Below are positions 11,661-23,299 of a DNA stretch of 64,000 nt, in pieces. The notes below the pieces were generated by a model that saw only the letters and a list, made by a program, of their open reading frames with translations, was not told the origin of the DNA and searched no databases. A program made the position numbers and the translations under genes. The DNA lies in contig CAJNDS010002298.1 of NCBI GenBank assembly GCA_905221605.1, positions 112,085 through 176,084 of the forward strand, written 5' to 3'. The stretch is from Symbiodinium natans. Taxonomy: Eukaryota; Sar; Dinophyceae; Suessiales; Symbiodiniaceae. Each line of letters opens with the position of its first letter. The stretch's first letter is position 1.

Positions 11661-11979
11661 GCAGATGTTTACAGTGCGCAAGTTGGGAAGCTCGCAACCT
11701 CTAGGAGCTATGGGGGCTGCTCTCTTGGCCACAGGGCTGGTGCTTGCCTTCATTTACTTCACAACTCCATCATGCGAGGCTCCAGACCCTGCGACCACAA
11801 GAAGGGCAAGCTTTCAGCAACAGAAGCAAGTGGCAACTGCTGAAACTAGTGCAGGCCAAGACACCAGTAGCCTCCCACGTTCCCAAAATCCCCCATGTAC
11901 ATCTGCAGCGGAGTGCCGAGTACAAGCCAGCTGTAGCTTACTGAAAGGCAGACAAAACACTCTCTTCAGAATAGGGTGA
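11659..11979 (+). CDS. candidate type II membrane protein exon
   Basis: An open frame of 106 codons. A short basic start (MQMFTVRKL) is followed by a transmembrane-like segment (residues 18-36, MGAALLATGLVLAFIYFT) and then a polar Ser/Thr/Gln-rich stretch. This is the layout of Golgi type II enzymes. There is no catalytic domain in the frame and its strand is opposite to the other genes, so it may be chance. Confidence 0.25.
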   Translation: MQMFTVRKLGSSQPLGAMGAALLATGLVLAFIYFTTPSCEAPDPATTRRASFQQQKQVATAETSAGQDTSSLPRSQNPPCTSAAECRVQASCSLLKGRQNTLFRIG

Positions 11980-12169
11980 GCTAAGGTGGCCGGGTGGGCC
12001 CGCGGTCCAAGAAACAGGGTTTCCTGTCCCCTCTCTTCATGACTCCCTCTCTGGAGGGCTGCTAGGCTCGTGTCTGGTCTCCCCGTGGCTCCCTTCATGG
12101 CTCAGCGGAAGACCTGGGATGAAATCACTGCGTGTGCCAAAAGCACCAAAAAGCATCCATCCGACATAC

Positions 12170-12325
12170 CACTCTGCTCATCTTTCTCAGTGCGGGCGAA
12201 CTGGGCGAACTGAATGTGTCAGTGGAAATTCGGCGGCAATGCCATTTGTCCGTGGATAATGCAGAAACAACCTCTTCTCTTCGCAACTCAGACGGGATTG
12301 CTTTTTCCAAATCTACGAGGAACAC
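12170..12325 (-). CDS. candidate internal exon, unassigned
   Basis: An exact 52-codon segment (phase 0 to phase 0) between a CTGTAG|G acceptor and a strong GTG|GTATGT donor. It reads VFLVDLEKAIPSELRREEVV at its start and ends PALRKMSRV. Composition and both splice sites are good. No domain is recognised. A second coding-like minus frame at about 12480-12690 could be the preceding exon, but the plus strand there is equally open. Confidence 0.45.
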
Positions 12326-15050
12326 CTACAGTAGCCAAGGGCCACGTGAAAAGCGTCAGAGGTCCGCAGACATGGTGGTTGTGTCAGGAGTAATGCGCAC
12401 CCTCGCGGGCGCACAGGCATTTTTCTTGCGAGCTTGCAAGTCTGGGTACAGAGCACATGGTTCGTGCTCGACTTCGACGTTCATTCCTCTGCTGCGATTT
12501 CTGCAATGAATGTTGAATCTTTCTCTTTCTTCACTGACGAAGCCATTGAATGTGCGAAACCTTCTCGGCAACATTTCTTGTATATTGATGAGCCCGCTGA
12601 CATTTCGAACTCTGACCGCACAACGCCTCAAGAAATTAGAAGCCGATTGTCCAACATAGACAGCCGCTTGATGTTCAGTTGAATTGCCAGATGCTCTTCT
12701 TCCCGACCTGATTTGGCGGCTCTTATCTCTGCTCATCACTGTCGCCAAATTGCCAGTCGTTCTCAACAGGCGGTGCTTTGGTATTAGCTGCACAAATCGA
12801 GGGGCTCACAACGGGAAACTTCGTGACTTTGATGCATCATCCGTGCAGAGGACGGTCGACAATTTCCTGTTGCTTTGAGTATGGGAAACTCAACATGACT
12901 ACACTGACTACACAAAGTATCCAATGTTTGCAGTTGAGGCTGCAGCGTCTGTGGTTGTTGTTCAATATCTTGTCAGTGGCTTGTCTGATTGAATTAAGGG
13001 TCTCTGCATTGAGTGCAGCATCGTTTTCTTTTGTACATGGGTCTCACGACGCAAACGAAACGCGGTCACCACTGCGTTGCATCCAACTGTATTTGGTCGC
13101 AATGCTAGGAAATAACTTTGCTTGTTGTGGTTTGCCATGTTGCTGTCGATCACAGTCAAAGTCGCTTGAAAGGAGTCCCTCAGAAAGTCGGAAGCCCCCT
13201 GAAGCGCAACAGGAGCCCGGAAGCCAGAAATCGGCCGGATTCGCACGAGCTCCCACACGAGTTTGCGGTTGATTGCCCCGTGGCCTTCGGCATGAACGAA
13301 CCATTCAGCGCCTGAAGATTGGCACACCTTAGGCTTGGATCCTCTTGGATCTGGACCCTTCTTTCTGCGAAGCGTTTCTAAGAGCCCGAGGCCCGAGGCT
13401 TCCACGAAAGGCCCCAGAAACCACGAAACATCCAAAGAAACATCTTCTCAAGCTCCGCGAAAAGCTCACGCGATCCAAGGTCCCAGCGCCAGGGCCTGGG
13501 CGGCCAGGGCCTGAGAGAGCCTTGCACTGGTTAGAGTAACGGTTAGAGCTACTGGACCTTTGTGTATTTAGAGTGCAGTGCAAGCGGGGTGCTGCCAGGT
13601 GCTGTGGGGTGCGACTCGGTGGCACAGGCCGAAGTTGGCACTTCACATTTGAAAGGAAGGTCGACGCTGGGCTTCATCCTAACCGCTTGGCCCCCAGGCG
13701 CAAACATGTCCGGTGTGATGAGGCCCATAGGATCTTCGGCATCGGCTGGGAACTTGCTTGCCTGCGCGCTGGAACAAGGAGATTTCAGGGGGGGGGGGGA
13801 AGGTAAAAAGGTTGAAGAAAGCAAGAAAGCAAGAAAGCATCGCCCTCAGAGGGCCTGGTAAGGCCAGGCTTCGGCCGTTGCGCGCAGAGCCGTCCTCTTG
13901 ACAAGGCCTTGCCTGGGAGGGGACTCTCTTGCAAGGTCCTCCCTACTCCAGCCTCTTGGTCTTCTGCCGGTTCAAGCCGCACAGATCTGCTTAACTCACG
14001 AAACTCTGAAACCCCACTTTCCTCAGCCCCACACTCCGTCCATTTCCAGGTGGGAAGCCCGGCGGGAGTGAGAGATGAGCCTGATGCCAGGCTATGCATG
14101 GCTGCGGTTGCATGTTGCTCCTCTAGGGGGGGGGGGGGGGGATCGGCTTCAAAAAAATTTGGGCAGGTCAGCCTCGGAAACAGGACGTCACACTGCCAAC
14201 AGCGTGATGCAAGAGTGACGAACACCATTCCCAAGTTTGTGTTACTTGTGGTGCTGTTCGTGGCTTTTGGCCATTGGCCATCTGTAAACCAATCCCGTCA
14301 AGACAAATCCAAAAAAGATTCTGTTGAGCTATGTGGATGCTGGGCTGGGAAAAAACATGTCCGTGCATCAAGCCCGCAGATTTCCTTTGCTCAGATCTCT
14401 TTGAAGCACAGAGACAAAAACCCAACAACAGAAAATGCAAACTTCCTTAGTGGCAGGAAACGTAAATTTCGCCCCTACACAAATGAACAATCGTTATCGC
14501 AAGCCTGCCAAAGGATTGCATGGATTTGTGTTTTGCTAGGCATGGTACCCCTTCAGCATTTTTACATCGAGAGAAGACGATCCTTTGCAAATAACGATTC
14601 CCTGGCAAGGGCTTGGCAAGACGGCAGACCCCTGAAATGCCGATCTCGAGTATGACATCATCTCATCCCAGCAAGAGCTCGCAAAATGACAGCAAGTCGT
14701 GCTGATTTGAGGGCAACTTGCTTTTGGCCCACCCTCCCTGAACTGAAGGAAAGCTTGCTTTGAGAAAGCCCCACACTTAGTGAGACACGTGCTCACACAT
14801 CCCTTTCCGAAAGCAAGGATGAAATACGCCCAAGCCAATATGCATTCTAGCTATATGAGAGCCCACTACACATCTTGAAAAACACTGCTGGGAAACTTTT
14901 GGCTGAAAACCAAGATATCCGCATTGAAGCTAGCAGCTAGCTACTGACAAGCTTTCGGGAGGTGTCAAATATTGAAAAGATATCTGCTCGAAGTATTCTC
15001 GTTTCCCTGCGGCGTACTTCAATGGAAACTTCCACTGGGAATGCTCTAGA

Positions 15051-15111
15051 TATACCCTTTAAGGGATTATGTAGGGTACCTCTATATACCCTTTAAGGGA
15101 TTATGTAGGGT
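15051..15111. repeat. 27-bp direct duplication
   Basis: The 27-bp unit beginning TATACCCTTTAAGGG and ending ATGTAGGGT occurs at 15051-15077 and again, identical, at 15085-15111 (period 34). The unit holds the palindrome CCCTTTAAGGG. Confidence 0.9.
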
Positions 15112-15265
15112 CCCAGGGTACCTCATTCCCTCATTCCCTAAGAACCAGCCAGTTCCTCTTCTGAGGCCTGCAGCGGCCGCGGCTCCCAAGCCGGCCACGG
15201 TGGCAGTCGGCCTCGGCGAGCCACGAGGGCGCCTACAGCACGCCTGGGCCTGCGCCTACGGAAGT

Positions 15266-15335
15266 AGGGTTTAGGGCTTAGGGCTTAGGGCTTAGGGCTT
15301 AGGGTTTAGGGTTTAGGGTTTTAGGGTTAGGTGAG
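15266..15335. repeat. interstitial telomere-like TTTAGGG array
   Basis: About nine units of TTTAGGG and its variant CTTAGGG in a row, then TTTTAGGGTTAGG. Confidence 0.88.
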
Positions 15336-15757
15336 GTAGGGGGAGGGGGGCTTTGAAAGCGAAGTGCTTCGAATGTCATGGAGGCAGTTGGGAGATTCAA
15401 CCCCCAAGCGAAACAACTGGAAACCCCGGCTTACGATCAGCAACATTGATGCCTTGCCCCCACACTTGGCGCGCCACTCCAAACCGGCCCCCGTGCCCGC
15501 GCTCACCTGCCCAAAGCTTCGAGCTGCCAAAGGCTGCACGATAAAGGTGCTGCGTATGGCTGGGGATACAACGAGGCAGTCTCACAGAGACGAACTTACA
15601 AAACCAGTCTTGGCACTCAGCAAGCTCTCGATATCCATGTGACGAGCACGCAGCGAAAGCCCTGAAAGCCCTGAAACTCGTGACGTCGTTCGGCCTTCAT
15701 GGGCTCTGCCTTCTCGATCGGCTTGGTGATTGTCTTTGCCGGCACCTCTAGCGCATG

Positions 15758-16085
15758 CTAGGTCAAAGTGTAAGGTTGACGCTTAAGGTTCTTCTCTGGC
15801 TGTATCGGTACCTCGAATTCATCTGAAGGTTCCACTTTGATAATCTCTGACAGAACCAGCGGGTGCCTCGCTCGAGGCCAGATCTGCTCGTCAGCGCAGA
15901 TACACGAAACGTCAGTCCACGGCACTTGGCAGTTGAGCTCTCCAATTACCGTGGCCATGAGGTGGCAAGTCGGCAGCAACCGTGCAAAGAGGTCACTCTG
16001 CCACAGAAAGCCGAAGTTCAGTGACGATGGCAGCTTCTGCGCGCAGCTGCCGATGTTCTCTAGCTGGATTTGGGAGCTCCGCTTC
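15758..16085 (-). CDS. candidate terminal exon, unassigned
   Basis: A minus-strand frame opens after a GCGTAG|G acceptor (exon start 16085) and runs about 108 codons to a stop at 15758. It reads SQIQLENIGSCAQKLPSSLN, later HLMATVIGELNCQVPWTDVS, and ends QPEKNLKRQPYTLT. Composition is coding-like and evenly spread. No family is recognised. Confidence 0.42.
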
Positions 16086-17969
16086 CTACGCAGTCTCCAG
16101 CAGCATGCTATGCGTCGACCAGCACGAAGTCGGGGACACCATACGACACCACATGACACCACCACGAGCAATCATCGTGGCTGCCTCAGTCACTTCGTCC
16201 TTCCAACCTCTCCGTTCCAACCCAGGCGGTTGAAGCTCCGTTTAGCGTAATTTCTTAGACACAGCACGACCCTCTTGAGGCTCTGACATCCGGGACAAAG
16301 GCCGAGGCTTTTTTCATGTCACGGAGTTCTTCGAGTCCATGTGCCTCAAGGCTGAGCTTGCTTTTCTTTTCTTGGGCGTGTGGCGGGCAATAAGACATCA
16401 TAAGACCACAGTGGACACCACAAGTGCGACACTGCGTCCAAGGAGCAAAGCGGCACTGACTGCCGTTTCGGCATTTGCCTCAGGTCCCACAGAACAACCA
16501 AAAAAACAAAGACCTTGGGAAAGTGGCCCTCGCTCATTCCCCCCCGGACTTAAGAAGCCTAAGCTAACGGGAGATGTTCGGGTCGAGGAGCCTCTCTGGA
16601 GCTTCGGCCTTGGGGTCTTTGGGATGGCTGAAGGCTTCTCAAGCTCTCGCCCCCTTTGTGAGAGTGAACGGAGTGAACGGAGTGCATCCAGGGTTCCCTT
16701 TTCATTCCACTTGCAAAGCGACATCTTATGGAAGAGGCCGGTGGAGACCAGCTCCTGCCAGGTTCTCCAACCAGGATCCCCTTGGGAGTCATGGAGAATT
16801 GCGGTGGAGGTCGCTTGTTGCTTGTTACATCTTGTTACGCAGGGCGGTTTTTGCATGTTTTTCCAAGAGCGCACCTTGTACCACAAAGTTCGAGGGAAGT
16901 CAATTTACTTGGTGCTTTGGGAGGGTTCAATTTCGGCCCCAAAGCCCCCGAATGTCCTGCTCGCCATGCGCAAATGCGCAGGTCTCATCGGTGCATTTGC
17001 CCTCGGCAAAGGCCTGCGTAGCATATCCATGTCGGATCGGTTTTCTCGCACTGTTTACAAGCCCCATAGCACAACTGCAGCTCTGCCAACCTCGCTACCA
17101 AACGAGAGAGCAGCTGCAAAGGGCAGAAGACAGCAAGACAGCAAGACCTTCTGTTGTGGGGTTATTCCGGATTGGAACGGCCCTCAACCCGGCCTTGCAC
17201 ATGCGGGTTTTGCGAAGGTCCGGCATGGCCTCTGCACAAGAACAAGAGTTGCGGAAAGCTCGCGACGAGCTGAGGCAAGTAGATTTGTTCAAAAAGAGCC
17301 GCAAACCAAAAAAAGAGGCCCTTTTGTACCGTCCAGGAATATCCATCCGGCACTGAGTGATGACCTGGCGAACCCCAAAGCCAGCCTGGAGTTCGGTGCA
17401 GCTGTGTGCGAAGGCGCATTGCGGGCCATAGTGACAGGCCCCCTGAGTGTTACAGTTTCAGTTCAGGTCTCTGAAGCTCAAAGCTCGAGTCAGTCTGCGA
17501 TGGCTCGTGGGTGTGGACAATCCGGCCTTGAGGAAATAAGTGCAGAACTTTGTCTTGTGCAGCTGACGATGGAGGCAAGCCTCAGACGTCTCTGAGTCTC
17601 TCCCGGCCTTTTGCAGCGGAGTATTTCTGGGGAGTGCCCAAGAGCGCTTCGGAGAATGGAGGATGCTGACTTCCCGTCCCTTCCCTCAAAGCCGAAACCA
17701 AGATGCACACTAAGGATCACTACCAAAAATAGACCAAGAAGGAAGAAGATTCGCCAAAACCAGGGCAGGGGAAGAAACAGCTCACCAAAGACAACTAAGA
17801 GTAAACCAAATGCAGATTCGGCGCACCAAGCCGAACAGACGAGTGCACCAAAATGGCATGGCGGTGAAAGGATGAAATCGACCCGCTGCGGCTTTTTGCT
17901 TACCATTCTTTCTTGAGTATGGAATGAGTATGCAACAACTAGATACTTCATAGGCGTAGGCGCGACTGC

Positions 17970-18110
17970 GCCCGCCGTCCTCGAAGCTGTCGTCGCTATT
18001 GGACGCCTGCGTTCGGCTGCGTTCGCCGAAACGTTGCTTTTGGGACGTCCGTGCTCGCGCCAACTGCGACGCTGTCGTCGCTTTTGGATGTCTGGGTTCG
18101 CCAAAACTGT
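17970..18110. repeat. diverged tandem repeat, core GCTGTCGTCGCTTTTGGA
   Basis: Two to three diverged copies of a unit built on GCTGTCGTCGCTATTGGACG plus a GTTCGCCGAAAC block. Read on the minus strand it gives a Ser/Asp/Arg-rich peptide repeat, so it could be part of a low-complexity exon. Confidence 0.5.
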
Positions 18111-18534
18111 CGTGGCATTGGGTTTTTAGCTCTCGAAATAAAGATCGACAGACAGGCACACGCGCATCCGTGTGGCAGTTCATGTTTTCGGTCCTCTTGT
18201 TCTCTGCGCTGCGTGAGGGATTGACAGTGAGCGCCAAAGCTTAGGAGAAACGGTCAAGCCTTTCGCAGCCTCTTGCAGCCGGTCGCCGTAGCCTCTTTTA
18301 ATGGTAACAATAGAAATAAGACTAGTAAAAATAATGAATAACAATAATGATAGTAGAAATAGTAGCAGGATCTTCCCATGTTGCCTCCCTCACCCCTAAG
18401 CCCTAAGCAATGGTGCGTGGCACACCACGCCTCATGCCTCCAACAGACAGATGCACCCACAACTTGGGCGCCGTAGACTTAATAAATTGAATCCGAAGGG
18501 AGTCATATCGAAGCCAACACTCTGTGCAGCTTCT

Positions 18535-18556
18535 GAGAATCTGACGTCAGATTCTC
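18535..18556. repeat. 22-bp perfect palindrome containing TGACGTCA
   Basis: The sequence centred on TGACGTCA is its own reverse complement over 22 bp (18535-18556). The core is the consensus CRE/bZIP site. No gene start is evident nearby. Confidence 0.8.
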
Positions 18557-18696
18557 CCCTTCTCCACAACCCCCACTGGTCCCGGGACCCCTGCTCGGCG
18601 GTTCACCTCTCCCTTTGCATCCTCAAGGAGCTTCGCCTGACCTGAGCACACTCCACTGGTAACAACTTCGCATCGAATATTCCATGTTTAAGCTGT

Positions 18697-18950
18697 TTAA
18701 CATTTAGCCCCGGCAAACTTTGCATCTTTGACCCTTTTGTTGAATGCAAGGGCACGACATAATCTCTCTCTGGCTTCGGCATTGCTTGTCATTGCAAGCT
18801 GAGCAACTAGCAGTCCAAAACAATCTGCCACTCCAGCCGATGATTGTGGCACTTTGTAAGAATGCCACTCATTGGACCGTTTGAGCTTGGGCCTTTGCGG
18901 AATGTCACGAGGTCCCCGCGTTCGGCGGCGGTCGTCTTCTTGCTTCCTGC
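18697..18950 (-). CDS. candidate terminal exon, unassigned
   Basis: The minus-strand frame after a possible AAAGCAG|G acceptor reads DIPQRPKLKRSNEWHSYKVP, then GVADCFGLLVAQLAMTSNAE and ends AKFAGAKC followed by TAA at 18697. The second half looks helical. The same frame is open back to an ATG at 19035, giving 112 codons if intronless. No family is recognised. Confidence 0.38.
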
Positions 18951-19035
18951 TTTGTTTGTGGCAGCTTTGCCATGCATGTGGGGTCATCACAACCCTCATG
19001 AACATGTCTAACGTAGGAATGCGCCTTCGCCACAA

Positions 19036-20567
19036 TGACTGTTCATCAGAGCAGTGAAATGGGACATCATCCTGAATGTGCCTCGCCTTTAGACTCCATG
19101 TGCTGCGCTACCAGATCAAAATCACAAAAGGCCGCCACGTCGCCTCCCATTGCTTTGGATGTCGAGTCGATGCGTGGAAGCGCGAATCCGAAGCTGATAT
19201 GCCTCGGGCTTAATTGATGCACTGTACGACATCATGACCTGCCGCTAAGGCACCCTCAGCGGTCCCACCCCACTCCAACTTGAGGATGCCGAAAAGGCAA
19301 AAAGCTGGCTAAACAACAGGATGCATGCGAAAGCTTCTCTTCACGGTCGCATGTAGGTACCTGTAAACTCTGTGCCACACACCCCTCCATCTCGGAGCCT
19401 CTTGCGATACTTGCTCAACTCTCTCGCATGTAGGGCGATGTCTCACACACGCAGACGTGGCAACTACCAAGAAACTCTGGCTTGTCCCTCCCTACATCGA
19501 GATCCGCTGAGGGTGGAAGCCTCAGTTCTGGGCGCCGGGCTTGGATCCGACGATAGGCAAAGCCACAAAACACTACATAGGAGCCGAAATTGCGCAAGTT
19601 CGCGGTAGAGGAACAGAGGAAGGCAATCCGGTGCCTTTTTGGAGCCTTGGGGTCTAGGATTTCTCACTTCCGCATCTTTTCCACAAGAACACCAACTCCC
19701 GTAAGTGACTACGTAGACACTCGATTCGCCTCCATGCGCATGCTCAAAGGAAGTCCCCAAGCAGATGCTAAGCTGAATGAGAAATCAGTGGCATTCCAAG
19801 CGTGCCCAACTCTAGCTGAAAGAGGGCCCCTGAGAGCACCTACATCTTCTTCCGCAAAGCAATCAGAGGCATGAGGCTCATGAGCTCGGAGCTGTCGTGT
19901 ACTCTGTTCTGAACACCTTCAACCGTGAACAGCTGCTTAAATCCTACCATGATCTTAACTCAGGCTGGACCCACATCTTTCCCCAACCGCACTCTTCAAA
20001 AGCCAAACGCCCCTTTTCACCACACGGGTGCAACAGAGAACAGCTCTGAACACTCCGTAGTGGTCCTCAGCTTGCCAGAGACCTGGGACAAACGGACCAG
20101 TGTGTTTAGCTCCGGGGAATGCTTGGGGCTTGGGGAACCTTCTTTAACCAGGGGGCTTTCTGCCTATTCAACGGCTTGGAAGCCAGATGCTTGGAACAAC
20201 ACATCCATTGTGCCGTGCACCTAGTTGGCTCAACCAGTTCGGCAGATGCTACTTGGCTCTTGTCGAAGCTGCTGTTCACAGACCATCTCGTCGCAGGAAA
20301 AAGTATTGGTCTACACCGCTGGGCCCACAGCACTTGCAACAAGTTTGCAAGTGGCGTTTCTAAGCCCCTCACGGGGCTGACTGAGCTTTTCGGTGAGGCA
20401 ACGTGCGAGCCAACGTGCGTCGCTGGAAGGCCTCGCTTTGGAATTGAGTTTACTCCGTCCGGCAACCGATGTTGGACCAGAACTTCACACTAGTGACACG
20501 AGTGGCCAGATATCTTCGGCACCTGGCCCACCTTTGCCCAAGGAGAAAACTAGGGGGGCCTATGCAA
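19036..20567. other. no supported gene
   Basis: Open frames on both strands in 19460-20490 show no recognisable domain and mirror one another. Confidence 0.3.
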
Positions 20568-20870
20568 TTAGACTGGGCATCTGTACGCAGACTTATTGAC
20601 TAAATTGGCTGCAACGTGTTGCGCCTGAGGCGCAACAGCACTCCGCAGTCTTAAATGTGGAGCTGTTGGGCCCGTTGCAATCAACAAGGATTGCCATTCC
20701 AGCGCCTCCTCTTCTGACATCTGCCGCTTTGCTTTGGACCTCCAAAAGCGATTAGGAACCACATGGAATGACACGTGATCGAACTTTTCCCAGAGTATCC
20801 ACATGTATTCACTTTGACAACGCCGAGTGACGCTCCGAGCATCTTCTCCTGGCACTGCGCTGCTCAGGAA
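20568..20870 (-). CDS. candidate terminal exon, unassigned
   Basis: The minus-strand frame reads SEYMWILWEKFDHVSFHVVP, then KRQMSEEEALEWQSLLIATG, with a stop at 20568. Composition is convincingly protein-like. The frame opens after a GAGCAG acceptor near 20866. It could be the 3' part of the gene whose exon-like segments lie at 21.2-21.6 kb, but the joins are not established. Confidence 0.42.
   Translation of the reverse strand, partial: FLSSAVPGEDARSVTRRCQSEYMWILWEKFDHVSFHVVPNRFWRSKAKRQMSEEEALEWQSLLIATGPTAPHLRLRSAVAPQAQHVAANLVNKSAYRCPV
20618..20636. repeat. hairpin GTTGCGCC-TGA-GGCGCAAC
   Basis: 8-bp perfect stem with a 3-nt loop, inside the candidate exon at 20568-20870. Confidence 0.7.
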
Positions 20871-21185
20871 GGGGATTTGGAACGTAGGTCTTAGGTGTGA
20901 GCTGTGGGCATTTCTGTCCAAACCGAAGTACATTCTGTTGCTGATGGCAAGGTGAGGTGAAGGGAATGCTTGTGGCTTCTAGGCATGAAACTCCGAAAGC
21001 CCACATCACGACACACTCAGTACAGTTCGCGGGGGTTCGAGAAACACCTATCCCTCCTCTCTCAGCTCCCCTACCCCCCCACCCCCCCCCCCCAGACCCG
21101 TTTACTCCCAAAAAAAAAGAAACGCCCAAGAGTCCAGCTCTGCCTTGGGAGGCTTCTTGGGGATGTCAGTGAGGCCCTTCGCCTC

Positions 21186-21359
21186 AGAAAGCAGGGTTTT
21201 ACAGGGCCCCGCCCCAGTCATCTGTGCTCCTGAGACTGCGTCGACTGCTTCTCGCAGGCGTGGATCCTGGCATGGGCATACGATCAGCAACTCATGCTCG
21301 GACATCTCGTGAGGATCAGGAATGACAAGAGAAACAGCACCCATCGCACCCATGTGCAT
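21186..21359 (-). CDS. candidate exon, unassigned
   Basis: The minus-strand frame reads AVSLVIPDPHEMSEHELLIV, then CPCQDPRLREAVDAVSG, and meets a possible donor (GCCCT|GTAAAA) near 21197. Coding-like with a mixed acidic/hydrophobic pattern. No domain is recognised. Confidence 0.35.
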
Positions 21360-21472
21360 TTGTCGTTAACTTTTGAAAAAGATCGTCCATCCTCTTCTGA
21401 AAACAGAACCGGGGGAATTCCTCTTAGTTTTCCAACAAACCATCCTGTTTTTCTCCGGAAGACATGAGTTAC

Positions 21473-21606
21473 CTGTGCTGTCCTGCATGTCGTTAAAGAA
21501 AAGCAAACTTCCCGCAAACTGCACAGCTTGTCCCCGCCGCGACTCAAGCGCTACGAAATCACCATGCTTACGCGGATGCGCTGGGCCGAGGCGGGTCGCG
21601 TAGCGT
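21473..21606 (-). CDS. candidate exon, unassigned
   Basis: The minus-strand frame reads RYATRLGPAHPRKHGDFVAL, then AVQFAGSLLFFNDMQDST. It ends at a good donor (AGCACAG|GTAACT) at 21473. No methionine start lies inside, so it is an internal exon of a larger gene, probably the same one as the segments just downstream. Confidence 0.42.
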
Positions 21607-22210
21607 TAAAATTAGAATGTGCACGTTTCGGGTTTCTGGTACGACCGTCAGGACTTGTGGGGCGATTTCAACTTTAGGCTCACTGGTGATGTAGGGATAA
21701 GGGCCCATAGAACGTTAACATGCGTTCAAAAGCAACCAAGCAACCCCAGAACCAATTGAAACTTTGATTCAAGAGATCGGTGGCCTCGGTATCTAAGTGA
21801 ATTTAAACATCAATGTGTGACCTGTCAAACACTCTTATTTCCGTCATCGCTCGTAGCGTGCCGCTTGTGCGCTCTCACCCTGAGGAGATCATCTGGCCAT
21901 CTCCGTTTCAACATGTTTCAACCCTTTGTGGGGGAATCTCCGGCCTTCTCCATCAGCTTTGCGACATCTGGTTGTGATCGGCGCCTCGCTTCCTGCACAA
22001 GCCTCGGCCCACAGCAGGGCTGGAGACACTGGAACTGACTGCATCCCTTCGAGAGCCCCGGGGCAGAAGCAAAATGGTTCAAGCAAGACGAAGCAATGGT
22101 TCAAGGTCATCTCCGCAGCATGTGGCTTACTTCGGGTGTAGGGTGCCATCGAAGCCTTCAGCCCACATGCCCCAAACGCGGAAAGCTGCAGAGGAAGGCG
22201 TAACATCTCT

Positions 22211-22211
22211 C

Positions 22212-22256
<45 letters not shown>

Positions 22257-22298
22257 CTCTCTCTCGCTCTCTCTCTCGCTCTCTCTCTCGCTCTCTCT
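22211..22298. repeat. CT/GA microsatellite
   Basis: About 88 bp of CT dinucleotides interrupted by CTCG units. Confidence 0.92.
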
Positions 22299-22960
22299 TT
22301 GCGCTCCCTCCAACGCCTGAGTCCCCGTCAGTTTCGCCAACCATTTCATCCGCTTCCGGCGGTGGGAGACGGACCTGGGCTCATCTTCGAAACCGGCTAA
22401 ACTCTCTAAACTTCACCGGTTGGTTGAGGCTTTCTTGAGGGGTCTTGTTCGGATCTTGAGGGCAGCTTGAGGATGTGAAGTTGGGTCTTGGAGTTGGCCA
22501 GACAACATGGGCATGGGGTCGGTGCCAGGCCTGAGAAGACACAGCTGTTGTTGGCAACGATGAGTCATGCCAACCGCTTCGGAAAATTGCTCTGTGGGCC
22601 GAGCGGTTGTCCAAACCAGTGCTTGTGCGTAGCCAGGCCTGCCCCGTGCAGCCGACCCGGGCACCACCTCAAAACCCCCCCCCCCCCCCCGCTTTTCGTC
22701 TGTAGATTCGCTAGGAGGAGATTCAATTTGTAGATTCTGTAGCGCCGGAGATTCCTGAAGCTGGCGCTCGAAGACATCAACCACTCTCCCATGCAGCCTA
22801 GTCCAGGCAAGGCCGTGTCGGACTTCAGCAGGTGTATGAGGTACCTCGGTCCGCTGACCACTGCAGGCCAGGGCAAGTGCAGGGATAGGGGAGACCTATA
22901 GTGGTGTAGCTTGGCGCGCATGTGCACAAACTTCAAGGGTAACCCAGGATACTCGGATAC

Positions 22961-23081
22961 CCAAACCCCAGAAACGTGAACTTGTGCTCAAATCTCTGCC
23001 GCTCCGGAAGTGAGGTTTGGACTTGAATGGCATTGTCGCCCTGGGGCCGCGGCTCTATGAGGAAGATACCGCAGTCATAGC
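22961..23081 (-). CDS. candidate internal exon, unassigned
   Basis: Lies between a GTCTCAG|G acceptor (start 23081) and a TTTGG|GTATCC donor (end 22961). Reads YDCGIFLIEPRPQGDNAIQV, then PERQRFEHKFTFLGFG. Both splice sites and the composition are good. A second coding-like piece (VRYTLLQDMQQQQLERAAG) lies at about 23210-23267 and may be the preceding exon, although the obvious phases do not match. No family is recognised. Confidence 0.42.
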
Positions 23082-23299
23082 CTGAGACAGCGCAGCACCA
23101 ACTCTGGCAGCGATTGACGGTGCGAACGCGCGCGGCTCTCTCTCTCGCGCCCGCGCGCCCGCGGGCATGCGACTTTGGTTTTTTCCAGCACCACTTCCCG
23201 ACCCACCCTGCGGCCCGCTCCAATTGTTGCTGCTGCATGTCTTGCAAGAGGGTGTACCGCACCTCAGGAGTGGATTTTAAAAAGCGCAACCTACCCCAC

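Larger units (their letters stand above)
10281..12169. other. no supported minus-strand gene
   Basis: Short BamHI-like repeats (GGATCCCT) at 10380-10402 and a degenerate TTTAGGG tract at 11621-11660. The one gene-like signal is the plus-strand segment at 11659-11979, listed separately. Confidence 0.35.
12326..15757. other. no supported gene
   Basis: Long but unconvincing frames occur on both strands (for example plus 13909-14655 and minus 12962-13435). G runs lie at 13790 and 14127. Direct and telomere-like repeats at 15051-15335 are listed separately. Confidence 0.35.
16086..18696. other. no supported gene
   Basis: A 418-codon plus-strand frame (16339-17595) overlaps other long frames and looks non-genic (see rejected items). 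A diverged repeat lies at 17970-18110, an AT-rich patch at 18300-18366 and a palindrome at 18535. Confidence 0.35.

Noticed and set aside
12434-12682. Plus-strand 82-codon coding-like frame
   Set aside because: The minus strand is equally open and coding-like here, and no splice or start evidence decides the strand.
12962-13435. Minus-strand PNTVGCNAVVTAF, like a pentatricopeptide repeat
   Set aside because: Single short match, and no second repeat 35 residues away.
16339-17595. 418-codon plus-strand open frame
   Set aside because: Long, but another long frame runs through it (16574-17356), composition is Ser/Arg/Pro-rich without domain blocks, and the strand opposes the local genes. Probably a stop-poor stretch.
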